This document shows positions 24,718-31,833 of a stretch of DNA of 35,935 bases, one piece after another. Origin of the DNA: Flavobacterium sp. (GTDB lineage: Bacteria > Bacteroidota > Bacteroidia > Flavobacteriales > Flavobacteriaceae). The position numbers and the translations under genes are program-made. The notes under the pieces were generated by a model. The model was given only the letters and a program-made list of their open reading frames with translations. It was not told where the DNA came from and made no database searches. The first letter of the stretch is position 1; each line of letters opens with the position of its first letter. The stretch lies in the NCBI RefSeq assembly GCF_004211145.1, contig NZ_SEBS01000042.1, positions 1-35,935 on the forward strand. The letters are read 5' to 3'.

Positions 24718-27700
24718 TTATTCGGTGATCGATGAATTGGTTTGTGATTCCTGAGATTTGATCGTCGCGAGTTCTTTTTGCGCTTCCTCGACCACGTCAG
24801 GATAAGCCGCGAAATTCTTGATGATGCTTTCCAGGATGTAGGTCGCCTGGAAACTGTCCTTCAAACCGTAGAAGTTCTTGGCCATGACGAGCAAACCTTT
24901 CGCTCCGAAATATTTGTAGCCCGAATAATCCTTGGCGAGTTTTTGCACCGTCGTGTTCGACGCTTCGTATTTGCCGTCCTTGTTCTTGAAATAAGCATCG
25001 TAATACAAGGCTTCGGCCGCGAGTTCACCTTTGGCGATCGTAAGCAACTTGGCGTAAGCCGTTCTCGCTTTCGCCTCGTCGTTGGTTTGCCATGCCGATC
25101 GCGCCACGATGATCTGCGCATCCGATTTGACTTTGTCGTCCATTTTAGGATTCGCCAACACCTTGTCGGCGTAGATCACGGCATTCGGATAATCCTTTTG
25201 CTCGTAATAGGTTTTCATCAGGTTTGCCTGTGCGAACGTGACGTTTTGCGGATATTCGGCTTCGGCTTCAAGACGCTTCAAGATCGCCTGCGTCTTGGCG
25301 ACGTCGGTTTTCTTGAGATAGATTTCGGCCAGGCGCGCGAGTGATTGCTCGGTGAATTCGTTTCTCGGCTTCGAGATCGCGAACTCGTAACCTGAAACCG
25401 CGTTGTCCATCAAACCGTCCTTATAATACAATTGGGCGAGGTAGAAATTAGCTTTGAGCGCGTGCAATCCCGACGGGAATTTCGCGACATAGCCGCTGAA
25501 TCCTGAAATAGCCGCTTTCGTATTGTTTTGCTGATATTGTTTTTCGGCCGCTTCGTACGTATCGTTGTCGAGTTCGGCATCGGATACTTCCACGAAATCA
25601 AGCGTGCGGACCCAAGTCGCGTATTCATCGACGCGCCCGTTATCGACGTAGATGATGCGCGCCGTCGAGACCGCTTCTTTTGCTTCGGGCGAATTCGGAA
25701 ACTGTGACGCGATCTGTTTGAATTTCGTCAATGCCTGCGTGTCGTTGTCGGCGTTGTAGTAATTCAATCCTTGTCGTAGCAACGCTTTTGGCGCGTACGA
25801 GCTGTTCGGATATTCAGAAACGAGCTTGTCGTAGGTTTGGTTCGCCTGTTCGGTTTTTTTCTCGGCCACATATACGTTTCCGAGTTCGAACATCGCATCG
25901 TCGCGATATTGGGATTTCGTGAACTTCGCGTTGAACTTATTCAAGTCTTCGATCTTCTTGTCGTTGCGCTGTACGAATCCGTACGAGATCGCTTTTTGGA
26001 ACGCCGCGTAATCGGCATCGACGCCGCCCATTTCGATCGCTTTGTTGTACGCATCCATCGCCGGCCAGTATTTCGCGGTCACGAAACGGCAGTCACCCAA
26101 ACGCAAGTAAGCGTCGTTGAGCCTTGTTTTGTCGGCTTTGCCCGATGCGATGAACGCGTCGAAATTATTCCCGGCCTGGTCGTATTCCTTCAATTTGAAA
26201 TATGCGTAAGCCAGGTTATAATTGAAGTTCTTGTATTCGTTCGTCGCTTTCGCCTCGGGGAAATTCGCGAATTGCTTGAACGAGATCAACGCTTCGTTGA
26301 AGTTGTCGAGCGTGTATTCGGTCTCGGCTTTCCAGAACGTGGCGCGAGCCGTGAAATGTGCGTTGCGAGGTTCGGCGATTGATTTGTTGAACATCGTGAG
26401 CGCCTGTGCGTAATTGCCGTCGGTGTACAATTCGAGGCCGCGGTAAAAAGTAACTTTCTGATAGGCTTCGCGGTTCGCCGTCTTGTTCTTTTCAAGCAGT
26501 ACGAGCGCGCCTTCGTAGTTTTTGGACGTGATGTAGGAGTTGATCAGCAAGCCTTCGACCTCGGTTTTTCCGGCGTTGTTGGGATATTTTTGAAGGAAAT
26601 TCGCCAACACATCGGGAACGGGTTGATACGAGTTTCCGATTTCGTAACTCAATTTCGCGTAGTTGAGCGCTGCGTCTTCGGCGATTTTCGCGTCGAATTC
26701 CATCTCGGAGGCATTCTTGAACGCATTGAGCGCCTGTTGCTTTTTGTCGGTCTTCAAATAACTTTCACCCAAGTGGTAATAGGCGTTTTGCGCAACCGAA
26801 TCCTTGCCGTCTATGATCTTGTTGAACTGCGTGATCGCGTTCTCGTAATCGTTTTGCTTGTAATACGCGTAACCGAGCTGGTAATAATCGGTGTTCGTCC
26901 ACTTGCCTTTCTTGCCGCGGTATTCCTTGAGATATGGAATGGCCTTGTCGTATTGCTTGAGGTTGAAATAACTCTCGCCTATGATCTTGTTGAGCTCCGA
27001 TTTTTCCATCGCATTCGAACGTGCCATGGCTTTCTCGCCCGACTTGATCGCCTGGTCGAACTTGCCGAGCTTGAAGTTCATGTCGGCTTCGAAATACGAG
27101 AGTTTCTCCTTGTATTTTTCTTCGCCCGACACTTCGTCGAAATACTTGCTCGCTTCCTTGTAATCGTTCGCATCATAGGCCATGAAGCCCATGTAATACT
27201 TGGCTTGGGAACCGTATTCGGGTGAATTCAAAACCTGGTTGAAATAGGCGGTCGCTTCTTTTTTCTTGCCGGCGCTGAAGAACGCGTAGCCTTTCTGGAA
27301 GTTGAATTTATCGCGCTCCGATGCTGAAAGCGTGCCTTCGTCGACCTTGTCGAACCATTGCAGCGCCTGTGGATATTTGCCTTGCTCGAAGTAATAGTGG
27401 GCGACTTCGATATACGCTTGGTTTTGTTTGGTGCTCGTCGGGTAATCGGCTACGAACGCTTCCATTTTCTCGTCGGCGTTGGGTTGCTCGAGGCGAATGG
27501 CGCAATTGGCGCTGTAGTAGGCGCAATCGGCTTTTACCGACGTGCTTTCGTTTTCGTCCTTGACCTTTTCGAAAAGTGTCTGGGCCGACTGGTATTGGCT
27601 ATCCTTATAAAGCTCTAGCGCGCGGTCGAATTCCTTCAGTTTATGGGTGTTGATTTCAGACATCTGCGCTGAAATGGAGGCGATTCCCCCAAAGAAAAGC

Positions 27701-27729
27701 AGGGCGGCGAGGCGGGTTCGTTTACGCAT
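24718..27729 (-). CDS. Large exported tetratricopeptide-repeat protein
   Basis: From the ATG at 27729 the protein is 1003 residues, with a signal peptide MRKRTRLAALLFFGGIASISAQ. It consists almost entirely of TPR-type helix pairs (recurring A-Y-Y-x-G/L-G, Y-x-x-A-I, FP-x-S motifs), suggesting a long scaffold in the periplasm. The frame extends to 27783, but the added residues are not signal-like and would start on top of a TACTTTTG promoter box at 27781-27788. The shorter start is therefore preferred. It is the first gene of an operon with the barrel protein. Its partner and function are unknown; protein-protein scaffolding is inferred. Confidence 0.88.
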   Translation of the reverse strand: MRKRTRLAALLFFGGIASISAQMSEINTHKLKEFDRALELYKDSQYQSAQTLFEKVKDENESTSVKADCAYYSANCAIRLEQPNADEKMEAFVADYPTSTKQNQAYIEVAHYYFEQGKYPQALQWFDKVDEGTLSASERDKFNFQKGYAFFSAGKKKEATAYFNQVLNSPEYGSQAKYYMGFMAYDANDYKEASKYFDEVSGEEKYKEKLSYFEADMNFKLGKFDQAIKSGEKAMARSNAMEKSELNKIIGESYFNLKQYDKAIPYLKEYRGKKGKWTNTDYYQLGYAYYKQNDYENAITQFNKIIDGKDSVAQNAYYHLGESYLKTDKKQQALNAFKNASEMEFDAKIAEDAALNYAKLSYEIGNSYQPVPDVLANFLQKYPNNAGKTEVEGLLINSYITSKNYEGALVLLEKNKTANREAYQKVTFYRGLELYTDGNYAQALTMFNKSIAEPRNAHFTARATFWKAETEYTLDNFNEALISFKQFANFPEAKATNEYKNFNYNLAYAYFKLKEYDQAGNNFDAFIASGKADKTRLNDAYLRLGDCRFVTAKYWPAMDAYNKAIEMGGVDADYAAFQKAISYGFVQRNDKKIEDLNKFNAKFTKSQYRDDAMFELGNVYVAEKKTEQANQTYDKLVSEYPNSSYAPKALLRQGLNYYNADNDTQALTKFKQIASQFPNSPEAKEAVSTARIIYVDNGRVDEYATWVRTLDFVEVSDAELDNDTYEAAEKQYQQNNTKAAISGFSGYVAKFPSGLHALKANFYLAQLYYKDGLMDNAVSGYEFAISKPRNEFTEQSLARLAEIYLKKTDVAKTQAILKRLEAEAEYPQNVTFAQANLMKTYYEQKDYPNAVIYADKVLANPKMDDKVKSDAQIIVARSAWQTNDEAKARTAYAKLLTIAKGELAAEALYYDAYFKNKDGKYEASNTTVQKLAKDYSGYKYFGAKGLLVMAKNFYGLKDSFQATYILESIIKNFAAYPDVVEEAQKELATIKSQESQTNSSITE

Positions 27730-27780
27730 TCTTGTGTTGTTTAAATTTTCGGATCGGCGTGAAAAACCAGACCAATCCAT

Positions 27781-27788
27781 CAAAAGTA
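27781..27788 (-). promoter_or_regulatory. Candidate -7 box (TACTTTTG) for the TPR-barrel operon
   Basis: The minus strand reads TACTTTTG, matching TAnnTTTG, about 52 bp before the preferred ATG at 27729. A clear TTG at -33 is absent. The position supports the shorter start of the TPR gene. Confidence 0.5.
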
Positions 27789-27856
27789 CCTTTTTATGCA
27801 GGTTATAACGGGTTGGGTTTGGGTTTTATTATGAACATTTTTTTTAACATTTTTGA

Positions 27857-28191
27857 GTTTGTTGGTTTGTTGATTTGTTGATTTGTTGATTTGAGGTGCT
27901 TGTCTTCCGTTTGGGATTTTGCATTGATTGATGTTTTGATTTGTTGATGTGTTGATGCGTTGATTTGTTGATTTGTTTATTTGTTGATTTGAGGCGCTTG
28001 TCTTCCGAGGTGAATTTTTATTGATTGAAGCATTGTGCGATTTGATTTTTGGAACACGGATGACGCGGAAAGGCACGAATTTGACGGATTCGTTTTTTGG
28101 ATTGGAGGATGAGTGGTTTTTTGTTGGGATGTTTTAGGCGACGACTTGTTGATGTGTTGATTTGTTGATTTGTTGATTTGTTGATTTGAGG
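27857..28191 (+). repeat. Three period-8 arrays (unit ATTTGTTG) with a shared tail
   Basis: Arrays lie at 27857-27896, 27923-27994 and 28144-28191, in exact 8-base register. Each ends in ATTTGAGG followed by (T/C)GCTTGTCTTCCG. A fourth array with a similar tail is at 31751-31807. They lie in the 1066-bp gene-free stretch 27730-28795, which also holds the elements at 28035-28105, 28233-28305, 28411-28461, 28588-28707 and 28735-28762. Confidence 0.85.
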
Positions 28192-28461
28192 TGCTTGTCT
28201 TCCGTTGGGAGAATTTGCTTTGGTTGATGTTTTGTGCGATTTGATTTTTGGATCACGGATGACGCGAAAAGGCACTAATTTGACGGATTCGTTTTTTTGG
28301 ATTATAAGACGAATATTTTTGTTTCGCATTTTTTTGTAGAAGAAACAAATTTGACGATTCCACAAGATCATTCCTTTGAAAACCAGATTTTCCCGAGCGC
28401 AGCGAGAACTGATAAGAATCCGTTTAATCTGCGCCTTTCCGTGTCATCCGCGTTCCTTTTA
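28035..28461. repeat. Two direct and one inverted copy of a GGATGACGCGGAA element
   Basis: Copies at 28035-28105 and 28233-28305 are nearly identical over about 70 bp (GTGCGATTTGATTTTTGGA, then CACGGATGACGCG, then TTTGACGGATTCG). They are offset by about 199 bp. A related inverted copy is at 28411-28461 (AATCCG, CCTTTCCGTGTCATCCGCG). A weaker piece occurs near 28516-28550. No coding frame fits. Confidence 0.75.
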
Positions 28462-28587
28462 AAAAGTCGGAAAAAAAATCAAAACGTCCCCGACCGCACT
28501 GTTAACCAACTAGAATCCGCGAATATCCCAATCATCCGCGTTCCAATCACAAGTCCACATTTTGCACAATCATCAATTGGAACGCCC

Positions 28588-28707
28588 GCGTTAGGGATTG
28601 ACGCTTTGCTTGAGCTCGTTTTGGAGTGCAACGCAAAAACAGCGAGTGCGGAAAGCCCGGCGCCGCTGATTCGCGAATCAGAGAACGCACGCGAATCGGC
28701 GCAACGC
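28588..28707 (+). other. Structured intergenic element, copy at 28.6 kb
   Basis: The outer stem is GCGTT 28588-28592 with AACGC 28703-28707, where the 18.1-kb copy has GCGTG with CACGC. A central TTTGC/GCAAA hairpin takes the place of CTTTTGT/ACAAAAG. The 3' hairpin has arms GCGCC plus GATTCGCG and CGCGAATC plus GGCGC. The blocks AGGGATTG and GCGGAAAGCCCG are conserved. It is on the plus strand, about 90 bp upstream of ftsE. Confidence 0.55.
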
Positions 28708-28734
28708 CCAAAACATTCATTTTATACGCTAAAC

Positions 28735-28762
28735 ATTGCACTTTGCACTTTGCGCTTTGCAC
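28735..28762 (+). repeat. Heptamer array, unit TTTGCAC, upstream of ftsE
   Basis: Four units in 7-base register (ATTGCAC, TTTGCAC, TTTGCGC, TTTGCAC). It directly precedes, and may supply part of, the ftsE promoter. Confidence 0.75.
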
Positions 28763-28778
28763 TTTTTCCTTACTTTTA
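28750..28778 (+). promoter_or_regulatory. Possible ftsE promoter (TTG-18-TACTTTTA)
   Basis: TTG at 28750-28752, inside the heptamer array, is followed after 18 bp by TACTTTTA at 28771-28778. This is one base off the -7 consensus and 17 bp before the ATG at 28796. The -33 element would be donated by the repeat. Confidence 0.35.
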
Positions 28779-28795
28779 CGCTCAAACTTTCAATC

Positions 28796-29402
28796 ATGCC
28801 AGAACCCGTAGTTTCCCTCTCGAACGTCACGATTTTTCAGGACGAACGCGTCATTTTGTCGAATGTGAACCTCGAAGTCGCCCAGGGTGAGTTCATTTAC
28901 ATCATCGGGAAAACCGGGACCGGAAAGAGTTCGTTCATGAAGACGTTGTACGCCGACCTCAAGTTAAAGGAAGGTCAGGCGAGCATCGTCGGTTATGATC
29001 TGGCGAAGTTGAAAGAGTCGCAGATTCCTTTCCTGAGACGAAAAATCGGGATCGTTTTCCAGGATTTCAAACTCCTGCCCGACCGTTCGGTGAACGAGAA
29101 CATGCTTTTCGTTTTACGTGCGACGGGTTGGAAAGACAAGGCCGAAATGCAAGCCAAGATCGACGAAGTCCTCGACAAGGTCGACATGCGCAACAAGGCG
29201 AACAAGATGCCGCACCAGATCTCGGGCGGAGAACAGCAACGTATCGCCATCGCGCGCGCTTTGTTGGTTGCGCAAGATCAACGCGAACGGACAGGCGATC
29301 GTCATGGCGACGCACGATTATGCGTTGTTGCTCAAGTTTCCGAGTAAGACGTTGAAGTGCGATAACAATACGCTTTTTGAAGTGGTGCAACGCACGGTTT
29401 AA
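28796..29402 (+). pseudogene. ftsE: Cell division ATP-binding protein FtsE, disrupted by an internal deletion and frameshift
   Basis: FtsE is the ABC ATPase that works with FtsX to control peptidoglycan hydrolysis at the division site. The first frame has Walker A (GKTGTGKSS), the Q-loop (VFQDFKLLPDRSVNENM) and the signature SGGEQQRIAIARALL. After 29266 it reads unrelated residues and stops at 29345-29347. From 29268 a second frame resumes the family sequence, LRKINANG then MATHDYALLLKF, and ends at 29400-29402. About 25 residues that should carry Walker B and the D-loop (ILADEPTGNLD type) are missing. The break lies at a TTGTTGGTTG word. It is either a real deletion or a sequence or assembly error. 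Confidence 0.85.
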
Positions 29403-29541
29403 TTATGAATTTTGAATTATGAATTATAAATTGCGTTTGGGAAATCCGAACGCATTTTTTTTTTGAATCATAATTTGTGGTCAAATCGTCCTTTACACTG
29501 AATCCCATTCATAATTCATAATTTATAATTCATAATTTCAA
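29402..29541. repeat. Inverted pair of heptamer arrays flanking the ftsE terminator
   Basis: The left array 29402-29429 has units ATTATGA, ATTTTGA and ATTATAA in 7-base register and overlaps the last base of the ftsE stop. The right array 29507-29541 has units ATTCATA and ATTTATA, the reverse complement type. It ends at the TTG start codon of the next gene. Confidence 0.85.
29432..29466 (+). terminator. Rho-independent terminator after ftsE
   Basis: TGCGTTTGG at 29432-29440 pairs with CCGAACGCA at 29446-29454 (one G-T pair) around a 5-base loop. A run of ten T residues follows. Confidence 0.88.
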
Positions 29542-30423
29542 TTGCTTTCAATCCTGATCCCAACTTACAATTACGACATTTTCGCGCTCGCCGCTAACGT
29601 GAACCGACAATGCGTGTTGCTACAAATCGATTTCGAGGTTATCGTGATCGACGATGCGTCGGGCGGGTTCGTGAGTGAAAATAGCCGCATCAATTCGCTC
29701 AACAATTGCTCCTACTCGATTTTACCCGAGAATGTCGGACGCAGTAAAATCAGGAATTTGCTGGCCTCGAGGGCGAAATATGATTGGCTGTTGTTCCTGG
29801 ACGCCGATGTGTTGCCGGTTCGCGATTCGTTTATCGCAAATTATTTGGAACACACGAACAAGCTACAAGCCGTGAATGGCGGAATTTTATATACCAATAA
29901 AAAACCGGACGATAACAAAATGTTGCGTTGGACATATGGGAAAAGCCGAGAAGCGTTACCCGCGAACGCTCGTTCCAAAAATCCGTATCTCGCGTTTTTA
30001 TCGCTGAATTTCCTGATTCCGAAAGCGCTTTTCGAACAAGTGAAATTCGACGAAAGCCTTCCGAATCTACGGCACGAGGACACGGTTTTTTCATACCGAT
30101 TGCAACAGAAAAACATCACGGTCTTACACATCGACAATCCCGTTTACCATTTAGGGCTCGACACGTTCGACATCATGCTCAACAAGGAACACGAATCGTT
30201 GCAAGCGTTGAAATTGCTTGTCGAATCAGGGAAAATATCGCCCGAGTACGTCAAAATGGGACGTTATTATGCGTTTCTCAAAAAAACAAGTTTAGCGTTT
30301 TTCGTGTCGGCGTTTTTTGAACTGACGCGAAAATCATTGCTTTCCGATATTTCAAAACCGAATCCGTCGCTGTTTTGGTACGACGTGTACCGACTCGGCT
30401 ATCTTTGCAGCCTAAAATCCTGA
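29542..30423 (+). CDS. Glycosyltransferase family 2 (GT-A fold)
   Basis: A 293-residue protein that probably transfers a sugar from a nucleotide-sugar to a surface-glycan intermediate in the cytoplasm. It shows LSILIPTYNYD at the N-terminus, VIDDASGG around 36-42, the metal-binding FLDADV with DAD at 87-89, and RHEDTVFSYRL near 180. The only in-frame start before the first conserved strand is a TTG, preceded in frame by a stop at 29533-29535. A heptamer array abuts this TTG, so no ribosome-binding site is visible. The gene is followed 1 bp later by another glycosyltransferase. Confidence 0.85.
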   Translation: MLSILIPTYNYDIFALAANVNRQCVLLQIDFEVIVIDDASGGFVSENSRINSLNNCSYSILPENVGRSKIRNLLASRAKYDWLLFLDADVLPVRDSFIANYLEHTNKLQAVNGGILYTNKKPDDNKMLRWTYGKSREALPANARSKNPYLAFLSLNFLIPKALFEQVKFDESLPNLRHEDTVFSYRLQQKNITVLHIDNPVYHLGLDTFDIMLNKEHESLQALKLLVESGKISPEYVKMGRYYAFLKKTSLAFFVSAFFELTRKSLLSDISKPNPSLFWYDVYRLGYLCSLKS

Positions 30424-30424
30424 C

Positions 30425-31360
30425 ATGCCGCATTTTTCGATCGTCATACCGCTTTACAACAAAGGAAATCACATCGAGGAAACACTTCGCAGCGCGCTTT
30501 CGCAAACCTTTCCTGACTTTGAAATCATAATCGTGAACGATGGTTCGACCGATGACGGTTTAGATCGTGCAAGTTCAATTTCGGATGATCGGATAAAAAT
30601 TTTCACGACCGATAACAAAGGTGTTTCAGCTGCGCGCAACTTCGGAATTTCAAAATCGCAAGGTGAAATCGTCGCTTTTTTGGACGCCGACGACACCTGG
30701 AACCAAAACCATCTTTCAGATTTGCATCGGCTTTCAATCGAATTTCCGACTTGCGGATTGTTTGCGACAGCCTACGATTGGCGACTAAATGGAAAAATAG
30801 TTCCGATCGGATTTTCGGGAATTGAAAGAAATAAAAGTGGAATCGTAAATGACTTTTTCGCGTCGAGTTTAAAGCACAGGATCGCCTGGACATCGGCGGT
30901 CGCGGTTCCGAAAAAAATTTTGGACGACGTTGGAAATTTCAACGAAAACATCACGCTCGGTGCGGGCGAAGATTTGGATCTATGGATTCGGATCGCGATT
31001 AAATATCAGGTCGCGTTCTGCAATAAATCCTCGGCAATCCACAATCTCGGCGCGCAAAATAGAATGTCGTTGACCGATACGACGACGCGTTCGTTCGCTT
31101 TGCTCGATCAATTTTCATCGAACGAGAAAAACAATCCATCGTTAAAGAAATTTCTTGATCTATACCGAGCCGAATTCGCGCTCAAAATGAAACTCGCGAA
31201 CGATGTCCGAAGTGATTTTTACATGCGACAGATCGATTTCAGGAATCTTCCGTGGCGCACGAACGTGTTGCTTAAACTTCCGCTCGCATTACTAAAACCG
31301 CTGTACCAATTCAAAAAGAAATTGGAACGAAACGGCGTTTCGGTCTCGGCTTACTATTGA
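30425..31360 (+). CDS. Glycosyltransferase family 2 (GT-A fold)
   Basis: A 311-residue enzyme with the classic GT2 pattern: SIVIPLYNKG at 5-14, VNDGSTDDG at 37-45, AARNFGI near 70, LDADDTW at 86-92 and a GAGEDLDLWIR acceptor-side motif near 180. The ATG follows the previous gene's stop by 1 bp (TGACATG), so the two are coupled and probably act on the same glycan. The last 7 bp overlap the 3' end of the convergent cupin gene. The sugar specificity cannot be read. Confidence 0.92.
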   Translation: MPHFSIVIPLYNKGNHIEETLRSALSQTFPDFEIIIVNDGSTDDGLDRASSISDDRIKIFTTDNKGVSAARNFGISKSQGEIVAFLDADDTWNQNHLSDLHRLSIEFPTCGLFATAYDWRLNGKIVPIGFSGIERNKSGIVNDFFASSLKHRIAWTSAVAVPKKILDDVGNFNENITLGAGEDLDLWIRIAIKYQVAFCNKSSAIHNLGAQNRMSLTDTTTRSFALLDQFSSNEKNNPSLKKFLDLYRAEFALKMKLANDVRSDFYMRQIDFRNLPWRTNVLLKLPLALLKPLYQFKKKLERNGVSVSAYY

Positions 31361-31743
31361 ATTCGCAGGAATTCGTTGAAATCCCGGATGTAATCGTCCT
31401 CGTCGAATTCGCCTGACGAAATCACCAAGCAAACCGCTCCCGATGAAAAATTCTCGAGTTCGCGCCAGGTATTTTTGGGAATCAAAAGCGCCTTGTCGGG
31501 TTTGTTGAGCGTTACGGTTTCGCGTGATTTCCCATCGTGCAAAACCACGTCAAAACTTCCGGAAAGTGGCACGAGCAACGCCGCCTGTTCCTTGTGCGCA
31601 TGACCGCCGCGTGACGCGCTGCTCGGGACGTCGAACAAATAATAGACGCGTTTGATCTCGAACGGCAAGACGTTTTTTTCGATGACGCCGATGTTGCCGC
31701 GGTAGTCGTTTATGGTGGGAACTTGTATGAGTTGGATTTGCAT
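31354..31743 (-). CDS. WxcM/FdtA/QdtA-like cupin (sugar 3,4-ketoisomerase family)
   Basis: A 129-residue single-domain cupin with the family pattern DYRGNIGVIE at 13-22, the FEIKRVYYLFDVP strand, the metal/active-site region RGGHAHKEQ at 45-53, and LIPKNTWRELENFS. FdtA and QdtA convert dTDP-4-keto-6-deoxyglucose to the 3-keto form on the way to Fuc3NAc or Qui3NAc. No dTDP-sugar genes are present nearby, so the exact reaction is open. It lies downstream of the minus-strand glycosyltransferase, with a period-8 array between them. Confidence 0.85.
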   Translation of the reverse strand: MQIQLIQVPTINDYRGNIGVIEKNVLPFEIKRVYYLFDVPSSASRGGHAHKEQAALLVPLSGSFDVVLHDGKSRETVTLNKPDKALLIPKNTWRELENFSSGAVCLVISSGEFDEDDYIRDFNEFLRIQ

Positions 31744-31750
31744 TTTCGTG

Positions 31751-31807
31751 GTTGATGCGTTTATTTGTTGATTTGTTGATTTGTTTATTTGTTGATTTGT
31801 TGATTTG
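31751..31807 (+). repeat. Period-8 array, unit GTTGATTT
   Basis: Seven units in exact register (GTTGATTT with GTTTATTT and GTTGATGC variants). The tail GAGTGCATGCCTGCCGG resembles the tail of the arrays at 27857-28191. It fills the 90-bp gap between two minus-strand genes. Confidence 0.85.
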
Positions 31808-31833
31808 AGTGCATGCCTGCCGGATAAGTTAGA

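Noticed and set aside
27730..27783. Longer start for the TPR protein
   Set aside because: It would begin on the TACTTTTG promoter box and place hydrophilic residues ahead of the signal peptide.
28018..28890. Frames over the repeat gap, including one ending inside ftsE
   Set aside because: They read through period-8 arrays (Asn/Lys/Ser/Thr-rich junk) or out of frame through ftsE, with no recognisable domain.
29261..29347. Programmed frameshift in ftsE
   Set aside because: A frameshift cannot restore the missing Walker B segment; coding bases are absent, and no slippery site with a downstream structure is evident.
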